Assembly: GCA_009668945.1 (NCBI GenBank) | Contig: SBEH01000002.1 | Coordinates: 62,001-126,000 of the forward strand | DNA: 64,000 bases | Direction: 5' to 3' | Source of the DNA: Actinomycetota bacterium | GTDB taxonomy: Bacteria > Actinomycetota > Coriobacteriia > Anaerosomatales > Anaerosomataceae | Part shown: positions 33,780 to 41,522 of the stretch, in pieces | How the letters are laid out: each line of letters starts with the position of its first letter | Position numbering within the stretch: the stretch's first letter is position 1 | The notes under the pieces: generated by a model | The model's database searches: none | What the model saw: the letters and a program-made list of their open reading frames with translations, nothing else | What the model was told of the DNA's origin: nothing | Made by a program: the position numbers and the translations under genes

Positions 33780-33989
33780 ATGAAGGAAGTGGACGTGCGC
33801 GGGCTCTCCTGCCCGATGCCGCTCATGCAGACGAAGCAAGCGCTCGACGATGGTACGCGTGATCTCCTCGTGCTCGCCGACAGCGGCACCGCGAAGGCGA
33901 ACGTGGTCGCGCTCCTCTCCGACGCCGGTTTCAACGTGACTGTCGAGGACACCGGCGCCGAGTACCGGATCACGGCAGTGCGCGACTAG
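33780..33989 (+). CDS. tusA: TusA/SirA-like sulfur-carrier protein
   Basis: The 69-residue protein has the family signature VDVRGLSCPMPLMQTKQAL, with the reactive Cys in SCPMP, then a TAKANVVALLSDAGFNV strand and a C-terminal ITAVRD. It presumably carries persulfide (or selenium) to downstream enzymes and works with YedE. An AGGAGAAGGGACGCGAG leader precedes the ATG. It ends 21 bp before the hairpin terminator at 34011. Confidence 0.9.
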   Translation: MKEVDVRGLSCPMPLMQTKQALDDGTRDLLVLADSGTAKANVVALLSDAGFNVTVEDTGAEYRITAVRD

Positions 33990-34010
33990 ACGCGCACGCA
34001 GAGAGTGCTT

Positions 34011-34039
34011 GCGGCCCGGGGCAGTGCGCCTCGGGCCGC
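34011..34039 (+). terminator. Strong bidirectional hairpin terminator
   Basis: GCGGCCCGGGGC (34011-34022) and GCCTCGGGCCGC (34028-34039) pair over 12 bp with one G-U, closing a 5-base loop, and TTCT follows. It lies between the converging tusA and zinc-ribbon genes and should stop transcription from both sides. Confidence 0.75.
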
Positions 34040-34046
34040 TTCTGCG

Positions 34047-34619
34047 CTACCCGACCTTCGCGCCGCAGCTCTCGCAGAACGCGGTTCCCGCGGTGAGCGC
34101 CTTGCCGCAAGCCGTACAGAAGACGTTGGCGGCGGCGCTGCGACCCGCCGCTCCGGGCTCGACCGGCAGGTCGAGGATCTCAACCTCTTCGGAGTCGCGG
34201 AAGGCGGGATCGCTCGCGCGATGCGGTGCAGCGCTGGCCGCTGCCGGTGGATAGACGATGGCGTAGCTGCCGTCCGGCCGCGTTGCGGAGCGTCCGTGAT
34301 GGTAGTACTGCTTGAGGGCCTCGATGGCTTCGGTCGTGTGCGTGATGAGCGCGGCACCCATGAGGAACGCCTCGGTGGGTGAGAAACCGTAGGCGGTCAT
34401 CAGGTAGCCGACGGTGTATCCCTCTGGCAACGATCGGAGCGCCGAGGGATGGCCGGGACCAGCCGCGGCGCCAGCCGCCGCGTACGCCTGGAGGTCCGCT
34501 GCCAGGTCCGGCACCCAACTCATCCGAAGCGCCGCGTCCCACACCAGCGGGTCGGTGTAGCCGAGCTGGCCGAGTGCGGTCGCGATCGGCGTGAGGCGCG
34601 CCTGCTTGCGCGCGTCCAT
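34047..34619 (-). CDS. Zinc-ribbon protein, uncharacterised
   Basis: The protein has 190 residues. Its C-terminus carries CTACGKALTAGTAFCESCGAKVG, a zinc ribbon of two CxxC knuckles. The N-terminal part is helical (ATALGQLGYTDPLVWDAALRM, TVGYLMTAYGFSPTEAFLMGA). It has no signal peptide. Last gene of a minus-strand run with the membrane protein and the secreted metalloprotease-like protein; it starts immediately after the stop of the upstream gene. Confidence 0.7.
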   Translation of the reverse strand: MDARKQARLTPIATALGQLGYTDPLVWDAALRMSWVPDLAADLQAYAAAGAAAGPGHPSALRSLPEGYTVGYLMTAYGFSPTEAFLMGAALITHTTEAIEALKQYYHHGRSATRPDGSYAIVYPPAAASAAPHRASDPAFRDSEEVEILDLPVEPGAAGRSAAANVFCTACGKALTAGTAFCESCGAKVG

Positions 34620-35072
34620 CTACGCACCCGCCTTCGCCAGCACGCGCACGAGCACGTTCGCGTTGGTCCCTATGCCCATCCCCGAAGGGAAGGCGGCGGT
34701 CAGAGCGCCGAGGCCGACGAGTGTGGCGGGCGCGAAGACCATCAGGCCGTAGGTGAACATCGTTGAGAGGAAGAAGAAGAACAGCCACAGGATCGAGTTG
34801 CGCGCGATCGGCCGGTCCTGCTGCCATGTCAGCTTGACCGTGAAGCCCCAGAGCAGGCCGACGAAGAGCCCCGCAGCATAGAGGATGAGCCCGGCGACCC
34901 AGCCGAAGGGGACACCGCCGATGAGGACCATGATCGGCAGTACCACAGCGGAGACGGCGATTGACAACAGGAGCGTCCACCAGGCGATCGGCCGTGGCTT
35001 GCGGAACCGCACGATAGTGAAGATGAACGAGGCGGTCATCACGAAACCCATGAGGATGGCGACGATCCTCAC
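34620..35072 (-). CDS. Membrane protein with four helices, uncharacterised
   Basis: The 150-residue protein has hydrophobic segments at about 2-20, 29-49, 55-78 and 90-120. It starts at ATG 35072 overlapping the stop of the secreted metalloprotease-like gene by four bases (ATGA). It is probably involved in the same process as its neighbours, but no family was recognised. Confidence 0.65.
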   Translation of the reverse strand: MRIVAILMGFVMTASFIFTIVRFRKPRPIAWWTLLLSIAVSAVVLPIMVLIGGVPFGWVAGLILYAAGLFVGLLWGFTVKLTWQQDRPIARNSILWLFFFFLSTMFTYGLMVFAPATLVGLGALTAAFPSGMGIGTNANVLVRVLAKAGA

Positions 35073-36472
35073 TTCTTCTCACCCAGCTTCCCGAACAGCG
35101 CGTTCGAGATGGCTTGCCCGGTGCGATTGGCGTCGCGCTCGAGGAGCTGGCCCGAGTAGCGGGTGTAGTCGTTGCCCGCCTCCTGGTAGTTTCCGCCCTT
35201 CTGATTCCAGCGGATGAGATTCTCGTAGCTCTTGTCGCCGAGCTTGGCTGCCTTGTCGGCTTGGGCGGCGTGGCGCAGCTCGTGGAATACGACGCGAACG
35301 GCCTCTTTGGGATCGTCGAACTTCGAGCTGTTCGTGTTGATGAACAACTCACGGTTGTTCGGGTCCCAATACCCGCCCAAGCCGGTGTCGTTGTCGGCTC
35401 CGAAGGTGACCGTCATCTTGGTGTCGGTCAGGCCGGTCGCCCGGGCGCCCCGGGAGATCAGTCCCTTGAGCACGACCGACCGTTGACGGTCATCGAGGTT
35501 CTTCCACTTCTCGGGGTCGAGGTTCCGGCCGACACCGGTGTCGAGGAAGTCCCCAAGCGAGTCAGTAGCCGCCTTCACGTTCTCGCTCACATCGCCTGCC
35601 GGCGTGATGAAGATCTGCCCGCGCTCTCCGAGGAGCGAAGGGTCCGGGAGGTCGAAGATCGACCCGGGAATCGCCTCGCCGAACGGCACCCACTCCCCGG
35701 CTTCATGCCACTCGCGCCCCCCTTGGCCGTCGTCGTACCACCCCGACTTCTCGTACGTGAACCCCTGGATGAGCTGCCACTTGCCGTCGCGGTAGACCCA
35801 GTGCCAGTCCTCGCCGTGGAAGTCGCCGAGATGCGGCGGGATCAGCCGCTCGGTGCTGATGCCGCTGCCGGACGCGGGAACGAGGCCGTTCACCATCCCG
35901 AGAAGCCCTACGAGTACCGCGGCGACGGTCCCCGCCGATGCGGCCGCTCCGGCGGGCATCGGCTGCGACCTTATCCACCCCGCGAGCTGCTCGGCGGTCA
36001 CACCCGCGCCGGTCAGTTGGGCGGCCGTCACTTGCAGGCTCCACCACGGGTCGAGCGAGTAGAAGCCTCCTACGCCGAGTGGGATCTCGTTCGCGGGATC
36101 GTAGGCGACGACCTCCATGTACACGGGGTTCTTGAATGCGCCGATTCGGCTGTTGGTCCGGTACCGCACCAGCCAGTACGCCTCGGCACCGGCGGACTTG
36201 TCAGGTTGCGTGATGCTGTAGACCTCGGTGACCTGGAAGTTCTCCGGGAAGCCGTCGTTGTCGATCCGGTCCGTCACGATGGCTCCCGCGACAGCTGAGG
36301 CCGAAGGTGCGCCCGGGTCGAAGGTCCCGGGCTTGACGTTGAACACGCTGGCGGCTTCTTTGAGTTCCGCAAGGATGGCCGACGCGTCCTGTGCGGAAGC
36401 CGCGGCGGGGACGATGAGGGTCGCCAGCAGAACGATGGCTGCTGCCACTCGCCGTGTCTTCCGTATGCGCAT
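35069..36472 (-). CDS. Secreted protein with a HExxH-type metalloprotease-like domain
   Basis: The protein has 467 residues. A signal peptide (MRIRKTRRVAAAIVLLATL to about residue 27, AAASAQ) is followed by a body with many aromatic residues. In the last third, VVFHELRHAAQADK contains the two His and Glu of a HExxH zinc site, with a further candidate ligand in RYSGQLLERDANR. This layout occurs in Eco29-like and toxin-type metallopeptidase folds placed near the C-terminus of secreted proteins. Start ATG 36472 follows GGGGGTGTG. Substrate unknown. It may be an effector or a self-protein processing enzyme. Confidence 0.75.
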   Translation of the reverse strand: MRIRKTRRVAAAIVLLATLIVPAAASAQDASAILAELKEAASVFNVKPGTFDPGAPSASAVAGAIVTDRIDNDGFPENFQVTEVYSITQPDKSAGAEAYWLVRYRTNSRIGAFKNPVYMEVVAYDPANEIPLGVGGFYSLDPWWSLQVTAAQLTGAGVTAEQLAGWIRSQPMPAGAAASAGTVAAVLVGLLGMVNGLVPASGSGISTERLIPPHLGDFHGEDWHWVYRDGKWQLIQGFTYEKSGWYDDGQGGREWHEAGEWVPFGEAIPGSIFDLPDPSLLGERGQIFITPAGDVSENVKAATDSLGDFLDTGVGRNLDPEKWKNLDDRQRSVVLKGLISRGARATGLTDTKMTVTFGADNDTGLGGYWDPNNRELFINTNSSKFDDPKEAVRVVFHELRHAAQADKAAKLGDKSYENLIRWNQKGGNYQEAGNDYTRYSGQLLERDANRTGQAISNALFGKLGEKK

Positions 36473-36629
36473 CACACCCCCGTTCTCTGCCGAGTATCGT
36501 AGGGCATGCACGGGCTGCAGGCGACGGCCTGCCGCAATCACCCGTGAGATGCGATCCGTGGACGTCTGGACGCTTGAGGCAGCGCGCGCGTACTCTCGGA
36601 GGGCACGTACGTCGGTGTGAGGAGACGCG

Positions 36630-36842
36630 ATGCTACTCGGACTGCAGATCAAGTCCTACATGCTCGTAGCAGGCGGCGGGACTCTGTTCGCTCTTCTCGT
36701 GTTCCAGGTGCTCGTGGGCAAGCGCAAGATCAAGTTCAAGGGTCCGCTGCACCCTGAAGTGCACAAGTGGCTTGCCTATGCGATGGTCGTTCTAGCGGCA
36801 TTCCACGCGCTCGCAGCGCTTGCGTACGTGGGCATCATCTAG
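36630..36842 (+). CDS. Small two-helix membrane protein with paired histidines
   Basis: The 70-residue protein has two hydrophobic helices (about 8-28 and 48-68) joined by a basic loop (GKRKIKFKGPLHPEVHKW). His42 and His46 at the second helix entry and His59 within it could bind haem or a metal, recalling small pieces of ferric-reductase or cytochrome b561-like folds. GAGGAGACGCG precedes the ATG. Monocistronic and uncharacterised. Confidence 0.65.
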   Translation: MLLGLQIKSYMLVAGGGTLFALLVFQVLVGKRKIKFKGPLHPEVHKWLAYAMVVLAAFHALAALAYVGII

Positions 36843-36890
36843 CGCGTCCACTCGATATCACCGCAGCTTAACTGACGATTCGGAGGCACC

Positions 36891-37895
36891 ATGGACAGCC
36901 AGACTCCCGAAGGTATCCCGCAGCCCGCGTCGCAGCCGGTGCCCGCCGTCGCGGTCGGCTATCCGCCCCCGCAGCCGCCGGCGAAGAAGAGGATGTCGGC
37001 GGGCGCCAAGTGGGCGATCGGGCTCGGCATCGCGTTCGTGGTGCTGACGATCGTGTCGTGCTGCGGCTCGATCTGGCTTCTCGGTTCTGAGACCGGATCG
37101 AGCGCGTTCTCCCTCGGGGACAGCGTGTGCGTGATCCATCTCGAGGGCGTGATACAGGGCGGCGGCACCGGGAGCGCGTCGCCGGAGTACATCCTCGACC
37201 AGCTCGATCAGGCGCTTGCGGACGACAGCGTGAAGGCGATACTGCTGCGCATCGACTCTCCCGGCGGCACGGTGGCCGCCTCGCAGGAGATCTCACTTGC
37301 GGTCAAGCGCGCCTCCGAACAGAAGCCGGTGGTGGTGAGCGTGGGCGACATCTGCGCGTCCGGCGGCTACATGGTAGCCTCGCAGGCCGACGAGATCATC
37401 GCATCGCCGGGATCGTCGGTCGGCAGCATCGGCGTGATCATGGAGATCGCCAACGTCGAGGGGCTGCTCGACAAGATCGGGGTGGACTTCATAACGCTGC
37501 ACGAGGGCGCGTACAAGGACGCCGGGAGCCCGTACCGCCCGGTCACCGAAGAAGAGATCGCGATGCTCAACGAGCAGCTTAAGATCGTCTACGACCAATT
37601 CATCAAAGACGTCGCCGAAGGCCGCGACATGTCCGAGTCCGACGTCCGCGAGCTGGCGACCGGCTGGGTCTGGCTCGGCAGCGAAGCGCTAGATCTTGGC
37701 CTCATCGACTCGCTCGGCAACTACGACGATGCGGTTGATCGCGCGGCAGAACTCGGCGGGATCGAGGGAGAGCCGGCGATCGTGAGCTACGAGTATGTAG
37801 ACCCGCTCTCCGGACTCTACGAGAGCCTCGGCATCAAGTCGCCGGCCGACGCGATCGATGCAGATACCCTGCGCAGGATCGCGCTGCCGAGGTAG
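36891..37895 (+). CDS. sppA: Signal peptide peptidase SppA, 36-kDa type
   Basis: The 334-residue protein has an N-terminal Pro-rich region, a membrane helix (about 38-62) and a single SppA (S49) domain. The catalytic serine is Ser157 in GDICASGGYMVASQADEI, and the expected lysine of the Ser-Lys dyad is Lys209 in EGAYKDAGSPYRP. The protein cleaves remnant signal peptides in or near the membrane. GGAGGCACC precedes ATG 36891. The 5-bp gap to the DUF4013 gene suggests co-expression. Confidence 0.92.
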   Translation: MDSQTPEGIPQPASQPVPAVAVGYPPPQPPAKKRMSAGAKWAIGLGIAFVVLTIVSCCGSIWLLGSETGSSAFSLGDSVCVIHLEGVIQGGGTGSASPEYILDQLDQALADDSVKAILLRIDSPGGTVAASQEISLAVKRASEQKPVVVSVGDICASGGYMVASQADEIIASPGSSVGSIGVIMEIANVEGLLDKIGVDFITLHEGAYKDAGSPYRPVTEEEIAMLNEQLKIVYDQFIKDVAEGRDMSESDVRELATGWVWLGSEALDLGLIDSLGNYDDAVDRAAELGGIEGEPAIVSYEYVDPLSGLYESLGIKSPADAIDADTLRRIALPR

Positions 37896-37899
37896 CCAG

Positions 37900-38730
37900 G
37901 TGAGCGACGAGCGCGTTGAGAGGATAGGCGAGGCCCTTCGGGTCGTGCTGAGCGATCCCGCCTGGTTAAAGCGCGCAGTGATCGGCGCGGGAATCATGCT
38001 GATCCCGTACGTAGGGATGATCTGGCTTATGGGGTATTGCCTCCTCTACATGCTCCAAGTCGCCGAGCATCATAGAGATGGGCTGCCCGAGTGGAAGCAC
38101 GCCGAGGCGCAGATCAGGGCGGGTCTCTTCCCGTTCCTGGTCGGGATCGTGTACTCGATTCCGCTCGCCATCATCCTCAGCGCGTTTGCGGTAGTCGGAG
38201 TCGCCGCGGGAATCATCCTCCTCGCCAGTTCGGAAGCGGTCTTGTGGGCGATCGTCGTCTTTGCTGCACTCTTCCTTGTGACCATGCTCGTCAGTCTGGC
38301 CTGGGGGGCGGTGCTCTACCCGACGTACGTTCACGTGACGATTAAGGGCGACTTCGCGTCGGGCTTCCAGTTCGGCGAGATCTGGCGACGGGTGAAGCGT
38401 GCCAGCTCGGCGTACTGGACCGCGTACGTGCGCACACTCGCCCTCGGGTTGCTCTCGGCAACAGCCTCGATGCTCATCATGGGCGCGCTCGTGGGTGCCG
38501 TCGCATTCATCGGCTGGCAAGTGATGTCCGAGGAGACGTTCGCGATGCTCGGAGGCCTCCTGATCTACCCCGTGCAGTTGGCTGCCACCGTGCTTGCCGG
38601 TCTCATCAGTGTGCCGGTGATGTTCGCTACGTACCGGATCTGGGCGGGCTACGCGCGTGCGGCGTACTGGACGGAGACTGGAGAGGCCGAGCTCGTTCCG
38701 GAAGCTAAGCCCACACCTTCCGAGGCCTAG
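37900..38730 (+). CDS. DUF4013-like membrane protein
   Basis: Starting at GTG 37900 the protein has 276 residues. Six hydrophobic stretches (about 25-50, 75-105, 110-135, 175-205, 210-235 and so on) form a polytopic DUF4013-type membrane protein with the repeated YMLQVAEHHRDGLPEW and GFQFGEIWRRVK segments. It lies 5 bp after sppA. Function unknown. Confidence 0.75.
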   Translation: MSDERVERIGEALRVVLSDPAWLKRAVIGAGIMLIPYVGMIWLMGYCLLYMLQVAEHHRDGLPEWKHAEAQIRAGLFPFLVGIVYSIPLAIILSAFAVVGVAAGIILLASSEAVLWAIVVFAALFLVTMLVSLAWGAVLYPTYVHVTIKGDFASGFQFGEIWRRVKRASSAYWTAYVRTLALGLLSATASMLIMGALVGAVAFIGWQVMSEETFAMLGGLLIYPVQLAATVLAGLISVPVMFATYRIWAGYARAAYWTETGEAELVPEAKPTPSEA

Positions 38731-38773
38731 CGCCGCGCCAGAATCTCGCCCGGCGCACGGTGTCCGCATCGCC

Positions 38774-38785
38774 TACAATGCACGC
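38774..38785 (+). promoter_or_regulatory. purC promoter -10 with TACAATGCACGC element
   Basis: TACAAT (38774-38779) followed by GCACGC sits 77 bp before the purC start. The same 12-mer recurs at 50861-50872 before purM, and TACAATGCGC precedes panD. Confidence 0.5.
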
Positions 38786-38855
38786 ATGGCCGTGCGTCCG
38801 GGGCGACGTGCGGCACCGCTATTCGGCCGCCCCACACACCGGAAGGACGCCGTTC

Positions 38856-39740
38856 GTGCAACCGATCGAGTTCAAGCCGAGCGCTCAGGGCAAGGTCCGC
38901 GACATCTACGATCTGGGCAAGGCGCTCATGATCGTGGCCACGGACCGGCTCTCCGCCTTCGACGTCGTGCTGCCGGATCCCGTGCCGTACAAAGGCGAGG
39001 TACTCACGAAGATCTCGCTCTTCTGGTTCGATCTGCTCGCCGATATCGTGCCGAATCACCTTCTCACCGCCGACGAGTTCGACCTGCCCGAGTCGCTCCG
39101 GCCGCACGCAGGCGAGCTTCGCGGCCGCTTCATGATCGTGAAGAAGGCCGAGGTCTTCCCGGTCGAGTGCATCGTGCGCGGCTACCTCGCCGGCAGCGGT
39201 TGGAAGGAGTACCAGCGCTCGGGTACCGTGTGCGGCCAGAAGCTTCCCGAGGGTCTCGTTGAGAGCTCGCGTCTGCCCGAGCCGATCTTCACGCCGTCAA
39301 CCAAGGCCGCTATCGGCGAGCACGACGAGAACATCAGCTTCGACCGGATGTGCGAGCTCATAGGCGACGAGCACGCCGGGCGACTGCGCGACGTCTCTCT
39401 CGCGCTGTACTGCGCAGCACGCGACCACGCCGCTACTCGCGGGATCATCATCGCCGATACGAAGTTCGAGTTCGGCCTGGTGGACGGCGAAGTGACCCTG
39501 ATAGACGAGGTCCTCACGCCGGACAGCTCGCGCTTCTGGCCCGCCGACGAGTACGAGCCGGGTCACGGTCAGCCGAGCTTCGACAAGCAGTTCGTGCGTG
39601 ACTGGCTGGAGGCGAGCGGCTGGGACAAGAAGCCGCCGGCGCCAGCGCTTCCCGAGGACATCCTCGCGGAGACGGCGGAGAAGTACATCGAGGCGTACGA
39701 ACTGCTGACGGACGAGCCGTTCATGCCGGAAGGCGAGTGA
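38856..39740 (+). CDS. purC: Phosphoribosylaminoimidazole-succinocarboxamide synthase
   Basis: The 294-residue protein joins CAIR and aspartate with ATP. It has GKVRDIYDLG, the ATDRLSAFDVVLPD loop, ECIVRGYLAGSGWKEY, and ADTKFEFGLVDGEVTLIDEVLTPDSSRFW. Start GTG 38856 with GGAAGGA eight bases upstream; the longer upstream frame lacks a ribosome site. It begins the first purine block. Confidence 0.97.
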   Translation: MQPIEFKPSAQGKVRDIYDLGKALMIVATDRLSAFDVVLPDPVPYKGEVLTKISLFWFDLLADIVPNHLLTADEFDLPESLRPHAGELRGRFMIVKKAEVFPVECIVRGYLAGSGWKEYQRSGTVCGQKLPEGLVESSRLPEPIFTPSTKAAIGEHDENISFDRMCELIGDEHAGRLRDVSLALYCAARDHAATRGIIIADTKFEFGLVDGEVTLIDEVLTPDSSRFWPADEYEPGHGQPSFDKQFVRDWLEASGWDKKPPAPALPEDILAETAEKYIEAYELLTDEPFMPEGE

Positions 39741-39742
39741 AC

Positions 39743-40180
39743 ATGACCCAGCGCAACTACGCGAACGACCGCTACCGCAAGGACGCCAAGGTCGGCACCA
39801 CCCGGAAGAGCGCGGCGAAGGCGAAGCCGGTGCGCAAGTTGGGCGAGGCGTCCTCTCCGAAGGCCGCCGCCAAACCGAAGAAGACCGGGGTCGAGAAGGA
39901 CTGGTCGGGGCTACCCACCTCCCCGGAGATCAAGAAGTGGCGGAAGCTCTGGTGGGGGCTGCTCCTCGGCGGCTTGGCGCTCATTCTCGGAAGCTACGCG
40001 GTTCCGGACTTGCGCAACAACGAGAGCCTGCTCAAGGTGCTGTCCCTGGTCGTACTCGCCCTTTCAGCCGGGGCGATCTATATCGACCTTGTCGTGATCC
40101 GCAAGCTTCGCAAGGGGCTGGTGGAGGCGCAGAGAGGCAAGAAGAAGGCGAAGTCCGGCGGCTCAGGAGGCGCATCGTGA
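39743..40180 (+). CDS. Small basic-tailed membrane protein in the pur cluster
   Basis: ATG 39743 gives 145 residues. A basic N-terminal third (KSAAKAKPVRKLGEASSPK) is followed by two membrane helices (about 70-92 and 97-117) and a Lys-rich C-terminus. The alternative GTG at 39737 overlaps the purC stop. No enzymatic motif is seen. With the next gene it lies between purC and purS, so it is co-transcribed with purine enzymes. A role in anchoring or regulating purine synthesis at the membrane is only a guess. Confidence 0.6.
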   Translation: MTQRNYANDRYRKDAKVGTTRKSAAKAKPVRKLGEASSPKAAAKPKKTGVEKDWSGLPTSPEIKKWRKLWWGLLLGGLALILGSYAVPDLRNNESLLKVLSLVVLALSAGAIYIDLVVIRKLRKGLVEAQRGKKKAKSGGSGGAS

Positions 40181-40560
40181 AGCTCGACGGCGTCCCCGCC
40201 CGCGTACGTGTGCTGATGTACGTGTTCTGGGCGGGAATGGTGCTTGCCGGGATCGGTGTGGTCGGCTTCTTCCTGAGCTTCAACGAGGTCGCCGATCCGG
40301 CGAATGCCTGGATCGACGTGCAGACCACCATCCCGTGGCGGGCGTACGGGTCGATCTTCGCATGGGTGGCTGGCCTCATCGCGATGTGGGTGAGCCGGCG
40401 GCGCCTCGATGCGGCTGTGAAGGCGCGGCTGGCCGAGGTGCAGGGCGCGATGACGGTGGATCTCACCGAGGTGCCCGCCGAGTCTGCCGACCCGGTGCCC
40501 GCATCGGATGCGGAGAGAATCGACACCGCCGACCCCGCGCCTGACGGGCGCGACGAATAG
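40177..40560 (+). CDS. Small membrane protein in the pur cluster
   Basis: Starting at GTG 40177, with AGGAGG six bases upstream, this gene encodes 127 residues. Two hydrophobic helices (about 10-32 and 50-70) are followed by a charged C-terminal tail rich in Asp, Glu, Ala and Pro. It overlaps the end of the preceding small gene by four bases. No family recognised. Confidence 0.6.
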   Translation: MKLDGVPARVRVLMYVFWAGMVLAGIGVVGFFLSFNEVADPANAWIDVQTTIPWRAYGSIFAWVAGLIAMWVSRRRLDAAVKARLAEVQGAMTVDLTEVPAESADPVPASDAERIDTADPAPDGRDE

Positions 40561-40577
40561 AGGAGGAGCCGAGCCAC

Positions 40578-40820
40578 GTGGCACGCTTCGAGATCTACGT
40601 GACGTACAAGAAGGGGATCTTCGACCCGCCGGGCGCCACCGCCGAGCGCGCGCTTCAGAACCTCGGCTACAGCGAGGTGGCGCAGGTGAAGATCGGCAAG
40701 TACATCCAGCTCGAAGTGGCCGACGGCACCTCTGCGGCGCGCATCCGCGAGATGTGCGACAAGCTGCTCGCCAACCCGGTGATCGAGGACTACCGCATCG
40801 AGACCGTCGGGGAGGCCTAG
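40578..40820 (+). CDS. purS: Phosphoribosylformylglycinamidine synthase subunit PurS
   Basis: The 80-residue protein reads ARFEIYVTYKKGIFDPPGAT, then NLGYSEVAQVKIGKYI and MCDKLLANPVIEDYRIE. It is the small bridging subunit that joins PurQ and PurL in the three-part FGAM synthase of Gram-positive bacteria. GTG start 40578 after GAGGAGCCGAGCC. It lies 3 bp before purQ. Confidence 0.95.
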   Translation: MARFEIYVTYKKGIFDPPGATAERALQNLGYSEVAQVKIGKYIQLEVADGTSAARIREMCDKLLANPVIEDYRIETVGEA

Positions 40821-40823
40821 AGC

Positions 40824-41522
40824 ATGCGCTTCGGAGTGGTGATCTTCCCCGGCTCCAACTGTGAACAAGACGTCATCCATGCGGTTAACCACCTCGGACA
40901 TGAGGCGGGCTACATCTGGCACGGCGACACCGACCTGTCGGGCTTCGATGCCATCGTGCTCCCCGGCGGTTTCGCGTACGGCGACTACATCCGCTGCGGC
41001 GCAGTGGCGCGTTTCTCGCCGGTGATGGCCGAGGTCGTGCGCTTCGCCGAGGCCGGCAAGCCGATCATCGGCATCTGCAACGGCTTCCAGATCCTCGCCG
41101 AGGCGCACCTTCTCCCGGGCGCACTGCTCCGCAACGTGGGCCTGAAGTTCCTGTGCAAGACCGTGAGCCTCCGTGCCGAAGAGAGCATCTGCGACTGGCT
41201 CGACGTGCCGGCGGGTACGGTGCTGCGCGTGCCGATCAACCACAACGAGGGCAACTACATCTGCGATGCCGAGACACTCGAGCGCTTGAAGGCGAACAGC
41301 CAGATCGTGCTCCGATACTGCGAATCCGACGGCTCCACCGCTCCCGGCGGTAGCGCCCCGAACGGCGCGCTCGATGACATCGCCGGTATCTGCAACGAGC
41401 GCGGCAACGTCTTCGGGCTGATGCCGCACCCCGAGCGCGTTGTGGACCCACTCTCCGGCGGCACCGACGGAGCGGTGTTCTTCACCGCGATTGCGAAGCA
41501 CGTAGCGGAGGTGGCGTCGTGA
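40824..41522 (+). CDS. purQ: Phosphoribosylformylglycinamidine synthase glutaminase subunit
   Basis: The 232-residue class I glutamine amidotransferase releases ammonia for PurL. The nucleophile Cys lies in IIGICNGFQILAEA, and the His-Glu pair in LMPHPERVVDPLSGG. It overlaps purL by four bases (GTGA), so the two are translationally coupled. Confidence 0.97.
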   Translation: MRFGVVIFPGSNCEQDVIHAVNHLGHEAGYIWHGDTDLSGFDAIVLPGGFAYGDYIRCGAVARFSPVMAEVVRFAEAGKPIIGICNGFQILAEAHLLPGALLRNVGLKFLCKTVSLRAEESICDWLDVPAGTVLRVPINHNEGNYICDAETLERLKANSQIVLRYCESDGSTAPGGSAPNGALDDIAGICNERGNVFGLMPHPERVVDPLSGGTDGAVFFTAIAKHVAEVAS

